This document shows positions 34,101 to 46,100 of a stretch of DNA of 64,000 nt, piece after piece. The notes beneath the pieces were generated by a model that saw only the letters and a program-made list of their open reading frames with translations, was not told the DNA's origin and did no database searches. Position 1 is the stretch's first letter. Each line of letters begins with the position of its first letter. Source of the DNA: Tanytarsus gracilentus (taxonomy: Eukaryota > Arthropoda > Insecta > Diptera > Chironomidae); the NCBI GenBank assembly GCA_038502055.1, contig JAXRKN010000045.1, forward strand, positions 22,501 through 86,500. Reading direction: 5' to 3'. The translations under genes and the position numbers were made by a program.

Positions 34101-36068
34101 ATTTATCTTGATATTGACATTTACTCGAATCTAAAATACCGTCAAGAATTGGCAGATATACAGAAAAATAAGAAAAAAGATCTAAAAGCCCTAGATAAGG
34201 GACGACGACTAACACTCAATATGTCAGCAACGGCAGTAATGAGAAAATCCATTGCTCCACCGGGATTGTTACAACATGAGGAAGAAGAGAACAATGAAGA
34301 CGATGTCATAGGCCCATCGGCTGAGGATGCGTTTGCTGAGCAAATTAACATGATTTGTGAGCATGAATTGCTTTTCCAAAAAGACAGTATTTTCCGTAAA
34401 TTTCTTCCGATGGTTCTGGAAGTATTGAAATTCCCCAAGAAATATCCACATCCCGAACTCCAACGATCCGCAGTTCTCGCCTTAATTCACTTCATGTCTG
34501 TAAGCTCAGAGTTTTGTGAGAAAAACATGCATTTCCTCATGAACATTTTCCTACACACGCAAGACATTGATATCAAGTGCAATGTGATTATTGGTATGAG
34601 TGATTTAACTTTTCGCTTTCCAAACATCATCGAGCCATGGAGTTCGCACATGTACTCAACACTTCATGACGAAAATCGTGAGCTTCGCCTTACCAGCGTA
34701 AGAATTCTCTCGCATTTAATTTCCCACGAGATGATTTTAATTAAAGGGCAAATATCCGATCTTGCAATGTGCCTTGTCGATAAGGACGAAGAAATTCGGA
34801 AGTGCACCGAAGTTTTCTTCAAGGAAATCGCTCATAAATCGAATATTCTCTATAACGTTCTTCCCGACATCATTAGTCGACTTGGCGATACAAACTTGAA
34901 TCTCGAAGAGGGTAAATATCAGATAATTATGCGATACATCATCGGTCTTATCAATAAGGATCGGCAAATTGAAAATTTGGTTGATAAGCTCTGCTATCGC
35001 TTTAAAATCACTGATCTAGAGCGCCAATGGCGTGACATTGCCTTTTGCCTTTCGCTCCTTTCGTACACTGAGAAAACAATTAAGAAGCTGGTTGATAACA
35101 TTGGACTCTACAAAGACAAAGTTCAAATTCAGGAAGTTTATGACTTTTTCCGCAACATTATCTCAAATACACTTAAATTAGCAAAACCTGAAGTTAAGGT
35201 GAGTCTTCCTTTCCATATATTTCCTAATTTAATTAAATTGTATATAATTCTTTAAAAAATAGGCGGCAGTACAAGACTTTGAGATGCGATTGGAAGAGTG
35301 CCTAGCTGTCAATGATATCCGAAATGCAGACAACGAAAACGATTCTGATGTAAGTCGACGTACAAATGTTCCAATTGTCAAGCGAAAGCCCCAAAATCGC
35401 GTAGGTAAAACCAAAAGCAAAGTGCAAAAAGGACGTCCAACACGTGTAGGTCGCCGTATCATGCCGAGCAGCGATGATGATGATAGTAGTGACAACGAGA
35501 TTGAAAAGGAAAATCCTCGTCGCGAAAAAGCAAAGCAACGTGTCATTGCGTCTGATTCCGATGACGATGAGCCAATGCCAAGAAAAATTTCACAATCCCG
35601 CAAACCACGTGCCTCTCGCGCTTCAAATCGCACCAAAGTGATTGAAGAGCTTTCGACATCAGGTGAGAATATATTGAGAGAAAACAACAGTTTTGAAGCT
35701 TAAAAATACATCGAATAGAAAATCTCTCAATTTCAATTTTTCCATATCCTCTTATTTTTGATTTAAACACGTTCTCAATAAGCTTTTAAACAATTATAGA
35801 CAGAATGACAGCTCTCTCAATCAATATATTCATTCATGACTGAAGAAAGAATTTGTCATTTTCATTTCTTAGTATGAAAGCAAGATTGTTCCAACTTTTT
35901 TTGTGCACTTTTTTTATAAGCAATAAAATTCTTGATTTAGTACAAATTGTTGTTTTCTTTCACAATTTGTGCTTTTATTTGATTTGTGCTGAACGCGAGT
36001 CCATATCTCTTTCAGACGAAGATCCAAAAAGCAGTAAAAAACCATCGTCGAAACGTACAAAAAACTAG
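31180..36068 (+). CDS. Cap-D2: Condensin complex subunit 1 (Cap-D2)
   Basis: Cap-D2 (NCAPD2) is the HEAT-repeat subunit of condensin I, acting in mitotic chromosome compaction. Exons 31180-31297, 31360-33226, 33288-33509, 33566-35198, 35263-35662 and 36016-36068 join in frame to 1430 residues. The N-terminus MEFEFIIPQKNSDLL and the HEAT series (for example HDVNAHVRSKALFLWNHM, ARLEDKSALVRKNAIHLI, LRLTSVRILSHLI) match the family. The conserved cohesin/condensin HEAT block is near residues 1000-1100 (RFPNIIEPWSSHMYSTL). The C-terminal tail is basic, Ser/Asp-rich and disordered (MPSSDDDDSSDNEIEKENPR), as expected for a phosphoregulated tail. The final exon is tiny (DEDPKSSKKPSSKRTKN). Confidence 0.96.
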
Positions 36069-37419
36069 ATTTAAATTTTTTCTTCTTTAATTAATTTTCT
36101 TTTATTTATTTTTTTCAAGTGCTATGAATTCGCAACGACACAAAAAAACAAAAAAAAATACTTAAGACTAGAATTAGTAGTATTGATATTATTAGTAAAA
36201 AAGTATTACTAAATATATAGTGTAAAATTATTTGTTACCTTTTAGTTTTTTATGAGAATAATTATTTTATGGTTATCATACATGAATACAAAATAAAGGT
36301 AAAATTTGAAAGGTTTTTTAAGCTGATCTTAAAATAATTCTTTTAAATTTTCTTAAAAATTTTCCGGTCATGTCACAGTTTACGTCAGAAAATATCCCCA
36401 TACAAAGAAGTTTTCGAATGCTCGATAAGGATATTTTTTTTATCGCGCATGCGACGAAAAGCGTTCGATCGAAAAATTGGAAAAACTTTTTTATTCTCGA
36501 TTCAGCTCTTCAATAAAAAAATCCTATTCGAAATCTTTTAGTGAAAATTGTGAGTAAAGTTTAGTTCAAACTCTTAAATTATAATTAAAAAATTCACAAG
36601 GGTTGATTAAATCAATTTGGAAATGAATAAAATTAAAACAGAACTTAAATTTTACAAAAAAAATCAAATGAAATTTGTCTAAAAAAGAATAAGAGAAAAA
36701 TTCCCAATTTAGGTTGAGGAAATTTATGAAGTTATGTTCTGGGCCAAGAGAAAATTGTATTTTGTGTTCCGCTTCCGTGAAAAATTGTGTTAATTATTTT
36801 TTTACAGTGCATTTCAGGGAAGAAAATATATATTGAAAATTCCGCAATTAATTGGATTATAAATTTATAAACTTAGACAAACGGGTGAGTTTGAAATTAT
36901 ATTTTTTATAGAGCAGTAGAAATGTCAGTAAAAAGAAAATTCACTCAACGCCCATGTCATTAAACGTTAAATTTGTCTCGACACTTGAATCATGTAATCA
37001 ACAAATTATTATGATTCCGTTACTATGAAAATTAAAGTCCTGCTCATTACCGCAAAATATGAAAGAACTTAACCATATTAGCAAAAACCTAATTTCATCC
37101 AGTTGCGTTTATCGATTTTCTTTCTCAATGAATCTGTTTCCTCCCTCCTTACCTCTTCTTACGATGTGTCACGTGCCTGAATCGTAAAAAGCTTTCAGTT
37201 TTTTCTTCTAGCTTGCAACAAAAAAAAATTTTCGTTATTGATTATTGATACGAGAGCAAAAAAAAATTTCTTGGATGTGTTTAATGGTAATACTAAATTT
37301 CCACAGGTTTCGACCTAGGATCGATCTTTAACGAAAAAATGCAGAAAATAATAATAATGAGAGATCAATAATTTAAGAGTGCCCTCAAGTGATACATGTC
37401 AAAAAATATAGAAATAAAT

Positions 37420-39765
37420 GCCAGGGCTGAGAACATCAATATATTGTGGGCCTTCACGGGCCTTAAAAACAAAAAAATAATTGTTTTTAAAAAAATTAGG
37501 GTAGTTCAACAAGTAAATTTTTTGGGCAATACCCACGAGTGGGTTTTGAAACATTTTTTTTCTCTTCATTTTTGTCCTCAACATGGGTTGTGTCAATGAG
37601 ATGTGTCAAAATTGATCCCTTTTCTGTAGGCTCGAGATTGAGTGAATTGTGACATGAATATTTGGATGCTGACTCATATTAACAATATCGTAAATCGATA
37701 ACCATACAATGTTGTGCTCCGCTTTCTTTTCAGAGGCGCTTGTAAAAGTTTAACAATAAAAAGCTGGTAGAGCTTTCAGTTTTCCTTGAAAATATATGCC
37801 CTCGGTGTCTTTGAACTCAGTCGATTGAGCAAAACTCGCAAACACATATAAATAATAAAAGAAAAACTCTTTTCATTTCGTGTTAAGGTAAGCTCTCCTC
37901 TTTCCCTTCGCTCCTCTCTTTTACATCCCATAATCTTTTTCTCAATATTACCCAAACCTTATGTGTATCTATATAGATTATTATTATTGTAAATTGTGGG
38001 TATTTGTTTTTAAAATCCTCGTCACCACTTTGTGGGATACCCTAAAAAGCATTGAGAATGAGTATGAAATTACTTTAAAAAAATTCAATCAAAAAAAAAC
38101 TAATTTGCAGCAATAAATTTAGTATCAAAGATTTTCTGGATTTAAAATTTAAAATATTGTTTAGGTAATTTTGTAAAAATTTACAACCAGACTAATAATT
38201 AGAAATTATTTCTCAAATATTACAGGAAAATTAAACTTTTAATAACTTCTGATATACATAATTTTACTATGAATCATTTTAATTTCTAAATTCTCAGAAG
38301 CTCTTCAATGGATTTTTCCGCTTCAAGATTAACATTCAAGCGTCCGTTCGTACCCCTTGCATTATTAAGAACGTAAAATAATGTTACATACCTAATGTGA
38401 TTTAATTTAATTTGATTGATGCTCTAGTTCATATCATATTGGGATAAGTTATCTTTAGATATGGCTAGCAGAGCACTGTAGAAATAAAGGTGTAAGAGAA
38501 TGTAAGGGTGTAGGAGAATGGTGATAACGTCAAACCCTTTTCCGAAAATCGATGTTACTTTAAAATCATTTTTTAAGTATTTATGTAGGTAAAAATGTTA
38601 ATGACATTGAAATGGAAATTACATTTAATTTTTAATCATTATTCTCATCTTATATTTTTAAATGAACCAATCCCAACCCACAGAGAAAATAACTCTTTTG
38701 AATTTGACGAAATAAAAATATCAAAAATTTTCTTTTACTTTTCAAGGCGAACTGTTCAGTTGTAGATAAAACAAATTTGTACGTTTCGGGCGTATTGCAC
38801 GTGGTGTGAGGAGCAATTTTCGAGCGAGAAAGTTGTTCTTTCTTTGGAAAAAGTTTTCAATATTAGCGCTATAGACGCAATAAATTGTGGAGGGGCTGTT
38901 TGTCCCTCAATTACTCAAGCAAAGGTAAAGACGAAACAAATTAAAAGCTTTCTTTTTCAATTTCCTTAAATACACATTTTTCATCTGTTTAAGAGCCCAT
39001 TTAACACCTCAAACCCTCACCGCTATTCTTAGCCTAACAAATGTTGCATATTTTAATAAAATAGCTCTTAGTAACTTGAAATATTAATCTGCAGCTTATA
39101 CACATTTACTTTACCCTATTTAAACTATCCTAAAACATATTTTTCACCCTAAGAGTAAACTCAATTCTTGAGGGAGTTTTTGTCAATCTCTATTTGTGAT
39201 CTTGAGTATATTTTCAACAAGGACGCAAAAAAAAGAACTATTCATTATCTCTTATCACGTCCTTTATAAGATAAAAGCTTTAAATCCTTTAAACAAAACT
39301 AAGTAAATTTATAATTTTTTTAAAAAAATTTCAGGTTCTTTAAGATATCATGACCTTTAAACGTATTAAATTACAGCTTATGACAGTTGAAAATTTCACT
39401 TTGTTAGGTTTGTTAAAATTAATTCACTCCGCCGGACACATAACCCCATTACTCACTCACTTCTCATCATTTAAAATCTTAATTTCTTTAGAGCCTGTCG
39501 CGGATTAAAGCATTACACTTGTTCATTCTTTACACACAAACACACACACACGCTCATGGATTATATAGTCATTATTGCATGAAAATGCTTTTTGAAAACT
39601 TGGCAGAAAATCATATGAGAAAATTTATTTACACTAAAATGCTTTTGGGTGTGTTATCTTATCAAGGGCTGAGAACATAGAGGTATGTGAACCCACAAAA
39701 ACCTGTCAAAGACCGCAATGGCTCGTGAAGGCCCGCAATATATCAATGTTCTCAACCCTGGTATC
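37420..39765. repeat. Inverted repeat pair 2.3 kb apart
   Basis: The left copy (37420-37462) contains CCAGGGCTGAGAACATCAAT, ATATTGTGGGCC and TTCACGGG. The right copy (39720-39765) is its inverse. The right copy also ends a 95-bp palindrome (39665-39759) with AGGGCTGAGAACAT at one end and ATGTTCTCAACCCT at the other. Either the small palindrome is the mobile unit and the left copy a fragment, or the 2.3-kb interval is one element. No ORF lies inside. Confidence 0.6.
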
Positions 39766-40071
39766 ATATCGTATAAAGTATGAAGGTGAATGATCTGGTA
39801 TGTGGGTTTCATATTATGTATAAGAGAAATGTGTAAAAATTTTGATAGACAGTGTACTTAGTGATATGAGTTCTATTTGATCTATTCAACGATTATTTTT
39901 GGAATTTAGTCAAGGGAATTATGATAATTAATTTTTTAAGATTTTAAAGTTTTTATAATCTTTGAAAATAGAATTTGTTTAAAAAATCAATATTATTTTT
40001 CTTTAAATTTATTTATTTTTTGAGATTTAAAATTTAAAAAACAGTCTTTAGTTCCTCTTTAGTCACCCGGG

Positions 40072-40106
40072 TTAGGCATCGTCCCCGGGGAATCGACGAT
40101 GCCTAA
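40072..40106. repeat. Perfect 12-bp hairpin TTAGGCATCGTC
   Basis: TTAGGCATCGTC and GACGATGCCTAA form a perfect 12-bp stem around CCCCGGGGAATC. A related string (GTCGTCCCCGGGGAATCG then AGGATGCCTA) occurs near 53940-53968, so it is part of a dispersed repeat rather than a unique regulatory site. Confidence 0.6.
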
Positions 40107-40230
40107 AAATTATTATTATTTCATACACCTCCAATTTTTATTCTCTAAAGTACCCTTAAAGTACTTAAAGTTTACACAAAACCAAACTCGAACGACTGTT
40201 CAAAAAAATTTCCTCTCTTAAAAAATCCTT

Positions 40231-40422
40231 TTAGTAATGTATTTCCTCAATCTCTTGATGTGTCAATTTTTTCATAATTTCATCATAACTAATGGCATCA
40301 AATTTTTCTATAAAATCTCCAAATTTGTTTAGGAACAACCAGCCGGCACCCTGTCTTTCGCAAGCTTCAAAAGTAGTTTTACTACGAATGTTAATTTCCT
40401 GAAAAGAAGGTAAGATCCTCAT
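40231..40422 (-). CDS. Small hypothetical ORF, possible terminal exon
   Basis: This 63-codon ORF reads MRILPSFQEINIRSKTTFEA onward, with GAGWLFLNKFGDFIEKFDAI in the middle and HQEIEEIHY at the end. CTTCTTTTCAG directly precedes GAAATTAAC within it, so it could instead be a last exon starting at EINIRS. I do not recognise the product, and no other exons were found nearby. Its codon composition is more protein-like than the surrounding AT-rich sequence. It may be a gene remnant. Confidence 0.3.
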   Translation of the reverse strand: MRILPSFQEINIRSKTTFEACERQGAGWLFLNKFGDFIEKFDAISYDEIMKKLTHQEIEEIHY

Positions 40423-40835
40423 GATGGTGTAAAATTAGTTTTCATTAATGTGATGATGAATTTTAATACTATTCGGACCCTTTTTCGTTGAACTTCAAAA
40501 TTTCTTCTTTTTTCTCTAAAATAATTTTTAATTTTTTTCTTCTTGTTCATATTTTTCTATCATCAATCGAAAAATTAAAATAAAATCGAAAATACTCTAT
40601 AAAATAGCGAGCAGTTATCAAAGCTCACGAGCAGATAAGTTTTTGTCATGAAATTTTGACTAAATCCGCTTATTATTTTAGCCCGCTTTATCTTGTTACA
40701 AATTACAACTAAATTATTAATGAATTTATAAGCTATGAAGTACACAACTTATTATTAGTTGTATAATTTAAGTACTGTGTTTTAGCAAGGCATTTTGTGA
40801 CAACTGAATTAAAATTATTTAAATTTACAGTTCAA

Positions 40836-41320
40836 CTTTTTTGTGTCAGTAAAGTAAGGCGGACCAAAATCTCAGATCAGGCTGAAATTTGAAACACTTT
40901 TAGACATATTTGCAACTATTTGTGAAACCTCTTTAAAAAAATTCGACACCCTCTAGTTTTCCAGAAATTCCAATAAGATTTTTTTGATTCTTGGTAGATT
41001 TTGTTATGAAAATTTTCCTTGAAACTTTGAAGTCATTTCCTGGAAAAACTAATTGATTTTCCGGGAAAATTTTTTGGTGTCGCAAATAGTCGAAATATAT
41101 AGAGTAGAAAAAACATCACTTGGAGTTCGAAAGATCAATTTCATATAAAAAACCTGGTCAAGTACGGCGGGTTTTCGGGAAAACTTTGAAGTTGGATATC
41201 TGAAAAACTAGAGGGTGTCGAAATTTTTTAAAGAGGTGTCGCAAATAAGTCTAAAAGTGTTGCAAATTTCGGCCTGATCTGAGATTTTGGTCCGCCTTAC
41301 TTTACGGACACACTTTTTTT
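40836..41320. mobile_element. MITE with ~110-bp terminal inverted repeats
   Basis: The left arm starts GTGTCAGTAAAGTAAGGC and continues GGACCAAAATCTCAGATCAG. The right arm is its inverse, ending TGGTCCGCCTTACTTTACGG then ACAC. A further inverted block, ACACCCTCTAGTTTT, extends the arms. The interior has no ORF. A related but distinct family member lies at 62764-63595. Confidence 0.85.
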
Positions 41321-42156
41321 TGCGGCTTTGCTTTTCTATGCTAATTTCAATTAATTTCATTCGTGTCATTAACCTCCTTTTTTGGGGATTTGTTTTTGAT
41401 AATTGATTGATCGAACACGTGATGAAATAATTGGAACAATTTACGTAGTTAATACTTAATTTAGTAATAAAATTGGAATAATTAATTAAGCATGAGCTTG
41501 ATCTAAAGTTATATAACAATTAGGAAATTTAATAAATTTATACGCATAAAAATAGTTTTAAAATTGAATAAAAAAGAATTTAATTTGAATCATTTCATTT
41601 GAAAAAATTAATTTTTTCTATAGATAAATTTTTAACTTCCTCTGATCAATTAAAATTTATTGATTATAAGATTTGATAGAAAGTCTAAATTGTTTAGTAT
41701 AACCGTTAATAGTTTTTGCTATTCATCATAATTTTTACAAGTTGAAGTTTAAATATAAAAAGCAGTAATTTTAATCATAAATTTATTAATCTCTCAATTT
41801 ATTATTAATGTTATTTTATCGCTATAAAAAATATGAAACAAATATCCATAAAACATGCAATTCATTCGATTACATAATTAAATAAAATTCATACTGTTAT
41901 GAATGAGTAAATAAATGGATAATTGTGTATCCTTTCTTGTGGCAGTTGAAAAAAATTATTTGTAGAAATTTTTATTGGCGAAACTCTCTGTCTTTCACTT
42001 TTTTCTGATTTTTATGTAGAAATTACTGATTGAGTTTGTTTTCGTTATGATGTCATTGTTTTGCAGAAATGGTGTAGATTTGAAATGAATAATTCATAAA
42101 AAAAAGAGGTTTAAAGTTTTAATTTGAAGATTTTTTACATTTAATTTGTGTTCCAA

Positions 42157-42943
42157 CCCTGTTTGCACAAAGTAAAAAAGTCAAGTAAAGTCAGGCTTCA
42201 ATCAGGTTAAAGTATGAGTAAAAATCAGATTTAACTTTGATTGTTTTAGGACACTTTTTAAGCCTGACCTGAGTTTTGCCTGATGTGAAAAAAATATTTT
42301 TTTTATATCTGGCTTATGTCAGGTGAAAGTCATTTTTCTAGAAATTTCTGAAATTTAGAGAGAAAACAGGTCAGGTTAAAGTTCGGTTTTGGTCACCCAT
42401 CCAATTTATATTTACAAATTTTCTCGCTTACTTCACGATGCTCATATTCTCGCGCATTGAAAGTCGCATTTATTACAAATAATAAATAAATTATTTCAAT
42501 TAATTTAAACTTTTTTCCATTATGAAAAAAATTCGATAAATTTAAAAAAACTTTCAAACCCTTAACTTTTAACATTGCATCATGTCTTAAATCTTCATTA
42601 AAGAGAATTTGTTTTGAATTTTCAGAGCATGTTTTTACATCGAAATAGTTTATTAAAGAAATATCTCTAATTTATTCCGCATATTAAAGAAAATATTTGA
42701 ATCGAAAGAGTAATCCTTGTACGAGAAACGAATATTTTGTTTTAATATAAATTGAATTAGCAAAAAACTGAACCCATTGCATAGAAAACATCAAGTAGTG
42801 TCAAAATTTATCATTAATCAGGTTAAAACCAGGCTTATATCAGGTAAAAGTAGGCCTGCCATCTGCTACTAAGGGTTAAAGTCAGGATCAGGCAAAAGCC
42901 AGCTTTAAATCAGGTGAAAGTCAGGTCATATGTGCAAACAGGG
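42157..42943. mobile_element. 787-bp element with CCCTGTTTGCACA termini
   Basis: Perfect 13-bp inverted ends, CCCTGTTTGCACA (42157-42169) and TGTGCAAACAGGG (42931-42943). The subterminal regions carry repeated TCAGGTTAAAGTCAGG-like motifs in inverted orientation at the two sides. No transposase ORF is visible, so it is non-autonomous. No clear target duplication was seen. Confidence 0.8.
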
Positions 42944-43131
42944 AAAAAATTTAAATAAAATTATTTATAAATTTTGTTTTCTATAAATTTATCAACTTTT
43001 TATAATTATTTCTTTAAATCATACAACAAGCTTCACTCATTTTTCACAAAACTCACTGCAATTTCCATAATCGTACTTAACTGAGTCCAAAGCACGCCCG
43101 AATGCATTGTCAAATTTTCTCGTTCGTGCAG

Positions 43132-46100
43132 GTTTAGCTCGGGTGACTTGAGTTCTGAGCTTGAGGGAGAACAACTTCCACCTGGCGATGTTGCTGCTGC
43201 TGGTGCTGCCACGGGAAATCGCCCACCACCTCTTCAAACGCAACCTGTTGGTAGTGGTCCACCCAGTATTCCACCACCCATTGGTATGTGAATAAATAAT
43301 GAATTAAATGACTTAAAATTAATATTTTTATGATTGTTAATAGCTCCGCCTACATCGGCCGGTCCTACATCAACAGGACCCGAGTTGTCATTGACTTTTG
43401 GGAAAGGAGGTCCCAAGCACACATCAGCTCCATCGAGTCCCGCAAAATCGCGTGAAAGTCTTTTACAACGTGTGCAAAGTTTAACGGGCGCCGCACGTGA
43501 CCAAGGCGCAAGCATTATTGGCGCTGCAGCCTCGACCGTGTCTCGTGTGCAAGCATTCAATAAAGATCGCTGTTTTACGCTGCTCGTAATCGACGATCAC
43601 AATACCGACTGGTCGAAATATTTCCGAGGCAAGCGATTGCATGGTGACTACGATATTCGCGTTGAGCAGGCCGATTTCAGTGAAATCTCCGTGACTGCCA
43701 GCGGTGAGAATGGTCCAACTGTCTCTATTGTGAGTTATCGATCTGGATCGAAGGTGAAACATCATCTTTGTGTGTTCGTGACATTTTGACAGGCACTTTT
43801 GCTAATATACTTTTTTTTCATCAATGTTTGTGATATTGAAATAGGCGTCGAGGTCATTCCGTCCGGACTTTGTTCTAGTCCGACAGCCACCAAGAGATGG
43901 AAGCAAAGATTATCGATCGACATTGCTTGGATTGAAATACGGAGGTGTTCCATCCATCAATTCGCTCAATTCAATCTATCAATTCCAAGTGAGTGAATTT
44001 TTTTTTGTTATCGCTAACAGTTAAATTTATTTTAATAAAAGAGTGGACACTTGGATATAATTTTTTAAATTTTGGATCAAATTTAAAATTTTTTTTATTA
44101 AAATAAGAGTTCCCACTCCTTGTATTTTATTTTTTGCTCTTTTGTTGCTTTTATAATTTTTATGTCGCTCAATTGACTTGCAGAATGATTATGATTGACA
44201 AATTTTCCATCCAACAAAAACTTTTGTTTACGATACCAAAAAAGTGGGTTCCCGGTGCGCAGCATTCTCAGTTGTACTGTTCACTTGCAAAAGGCAAAAT
44301 TCGCCTTTCGGAGAGAGCTTCGATTTTAATTTTTTTTTGTGGAGCTTTCATTTTGCAAATAGAGCTCTAAGTATTCTCTCTTTTGTCCATTCTGTCCTTC
44401 CACGAGCCTTAATCGAAAAACTGCTGGGTACAAAAGTTGGGTATGCCAAAGCCCGAGCTACTGCCAAAAACCGCATCTCAATCGGTGGCTCCGTTCGGGC
44501 TGTAGAGTCATTTAAGTGATGTGAGCATCTTAACATCTTAACATCCGGGAATTTGCCAGGAATTTGTTGCTAAAGATTCCTTTTGTGCTCTAGTTTTGCA
44601 AGAATACTTTTTTTTTCGACAAGTCAGTCACTAAGCACTGTCAATGTCCAAAAAACCTCAAAAATGCCGAAAACACGTGTTTTTCACGTGGTGAGAGTAA
44701 GAGAGAGACTTTCAAAGAGTATAATTTGTGAGTAATGGCATGTGCTGGAAGTGAGAGCCAGTACTGAAAGTGAGATCCAGTAGACATTTTGTGAGACATG
44801 TCCTTCATGGCCGGCCAGGAGTGCCACTAATGTCCATTTTTCAGAACTATGGCTTCATGTATGTCGTTGAACTCGTCATTGCATCAGGAATCAGGAATCG
44901 ATTGACATTGATGATTTTTGAGGCATGTCCATCATGGCCGGCCAGGAGTGCCACTAATGTCCATTTTTCAGAACTATGGCTTCATGGGTATCGTTGAATT
45001 TGTCCTTGGATCAGGAATCGATTGACATAGATGATTTTTGAGGCATGTCCATCATGGCCGGGCAGGAGTGCCACTAATGTCCATTTTTCAGAACTATGGC
45101 TTCATGGGTATCGTTGAACTCGTCTTTGAATCAGGAATTGATTGACATTGATGATTTTTGAGGCATGTCCATCATGGCCGGCCAGGAGTGCCCCTAATGT
45201 CCAGTTTTTCAGAAATATGGCTTCATGTATGTCGTTGAACTCGTGATTAAATCAGGTATCGATTGAAACTTATGTTTTTTTGAGGAATGTCCATCATGGT
45301 TGATGAGAACATTTTATTTTCTTTAGATTGAATACTTATTTTTATTTTTTAATAAATAACAATGAATATTTATTTGTGGTCTGCGCACAAAATGTGAGCC
45401 ACAAGAAAAAAAATAAAAAGCGGAGCTCTCACGGAAAAGGCGTATGCCTTTTGCAAGTGAACAGTGCAACTGAGAACGCTGCGTACCGGGCACCCACTTG
45501 TTGCATTAAAAAAAAGGAAATATCTTCCCTCAATATTCACCACTTTCGTCACGCAAAAAAATTATTTCCTCTTAAAATGATCGTGCACTTTCAAACCCTT
45601 ATTTTTAAATCCAAATATATTCTTGTTGCTTTTCATTAAAAAAGTTAAAGGTCCTAAAAAAGTGTTTTTTCAACTTTCGTTAATGCGTCGACTTTCAAGT
45701 GCGAATGCGACCAAGTTAGTGGGGACCCGGGATTGAAAACCGTCCGGGATTCTGTCCGAAACCTTTACTCTCACCACGTGAAAAACACGTGATTTCGGCA
45801 TTTTTTGGACATTGACAGTGCTTAGTGACTGACTTGTTGAGAAAAAAGTATTCTTGCAAAACTAGAGCACAAAAGAAATCTTTAACAACAAACCCTATCC
45901 AAATTCGTGCACCCGTTCTCAAGTTATGCGCGCTACTAAATTCCCGGATGTGGAGATGTATACATGCTCACACCACTTAAATGACTCTACAGCCCGAACG
46001 GAGCCACCGATTGACATGCGGTTTTCGACAATAGCTTGAGCTTTGGCAGGCCCAACTTTTTTACCCCGCAGTTTTTCGATTAAGGCTCGGGGATGGACAG

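Larger units (their letters stand above)
36069..43131. other. 7-kb gene-poor interval before the first Synapsin exon found
   Basis: The interval is AT-rich with no conserved gene visible. It should hold the Cap-D2 terminator and, because the first Synapsin exon found starts mid-codon, an upstream Synapsin exon that I could not identify. Repeats present: inverted pair 37420-37462 / 39720-39765, small palindrome 39665-39759, hairpin 40072-40106, TIR element 40836-41320 and TIR element 42157-42943. A composite-element end (GCAATACCCACGAGTGGGTT) lies near 37528-37550. One small ORF is listed separately. Confidence 0.6.
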
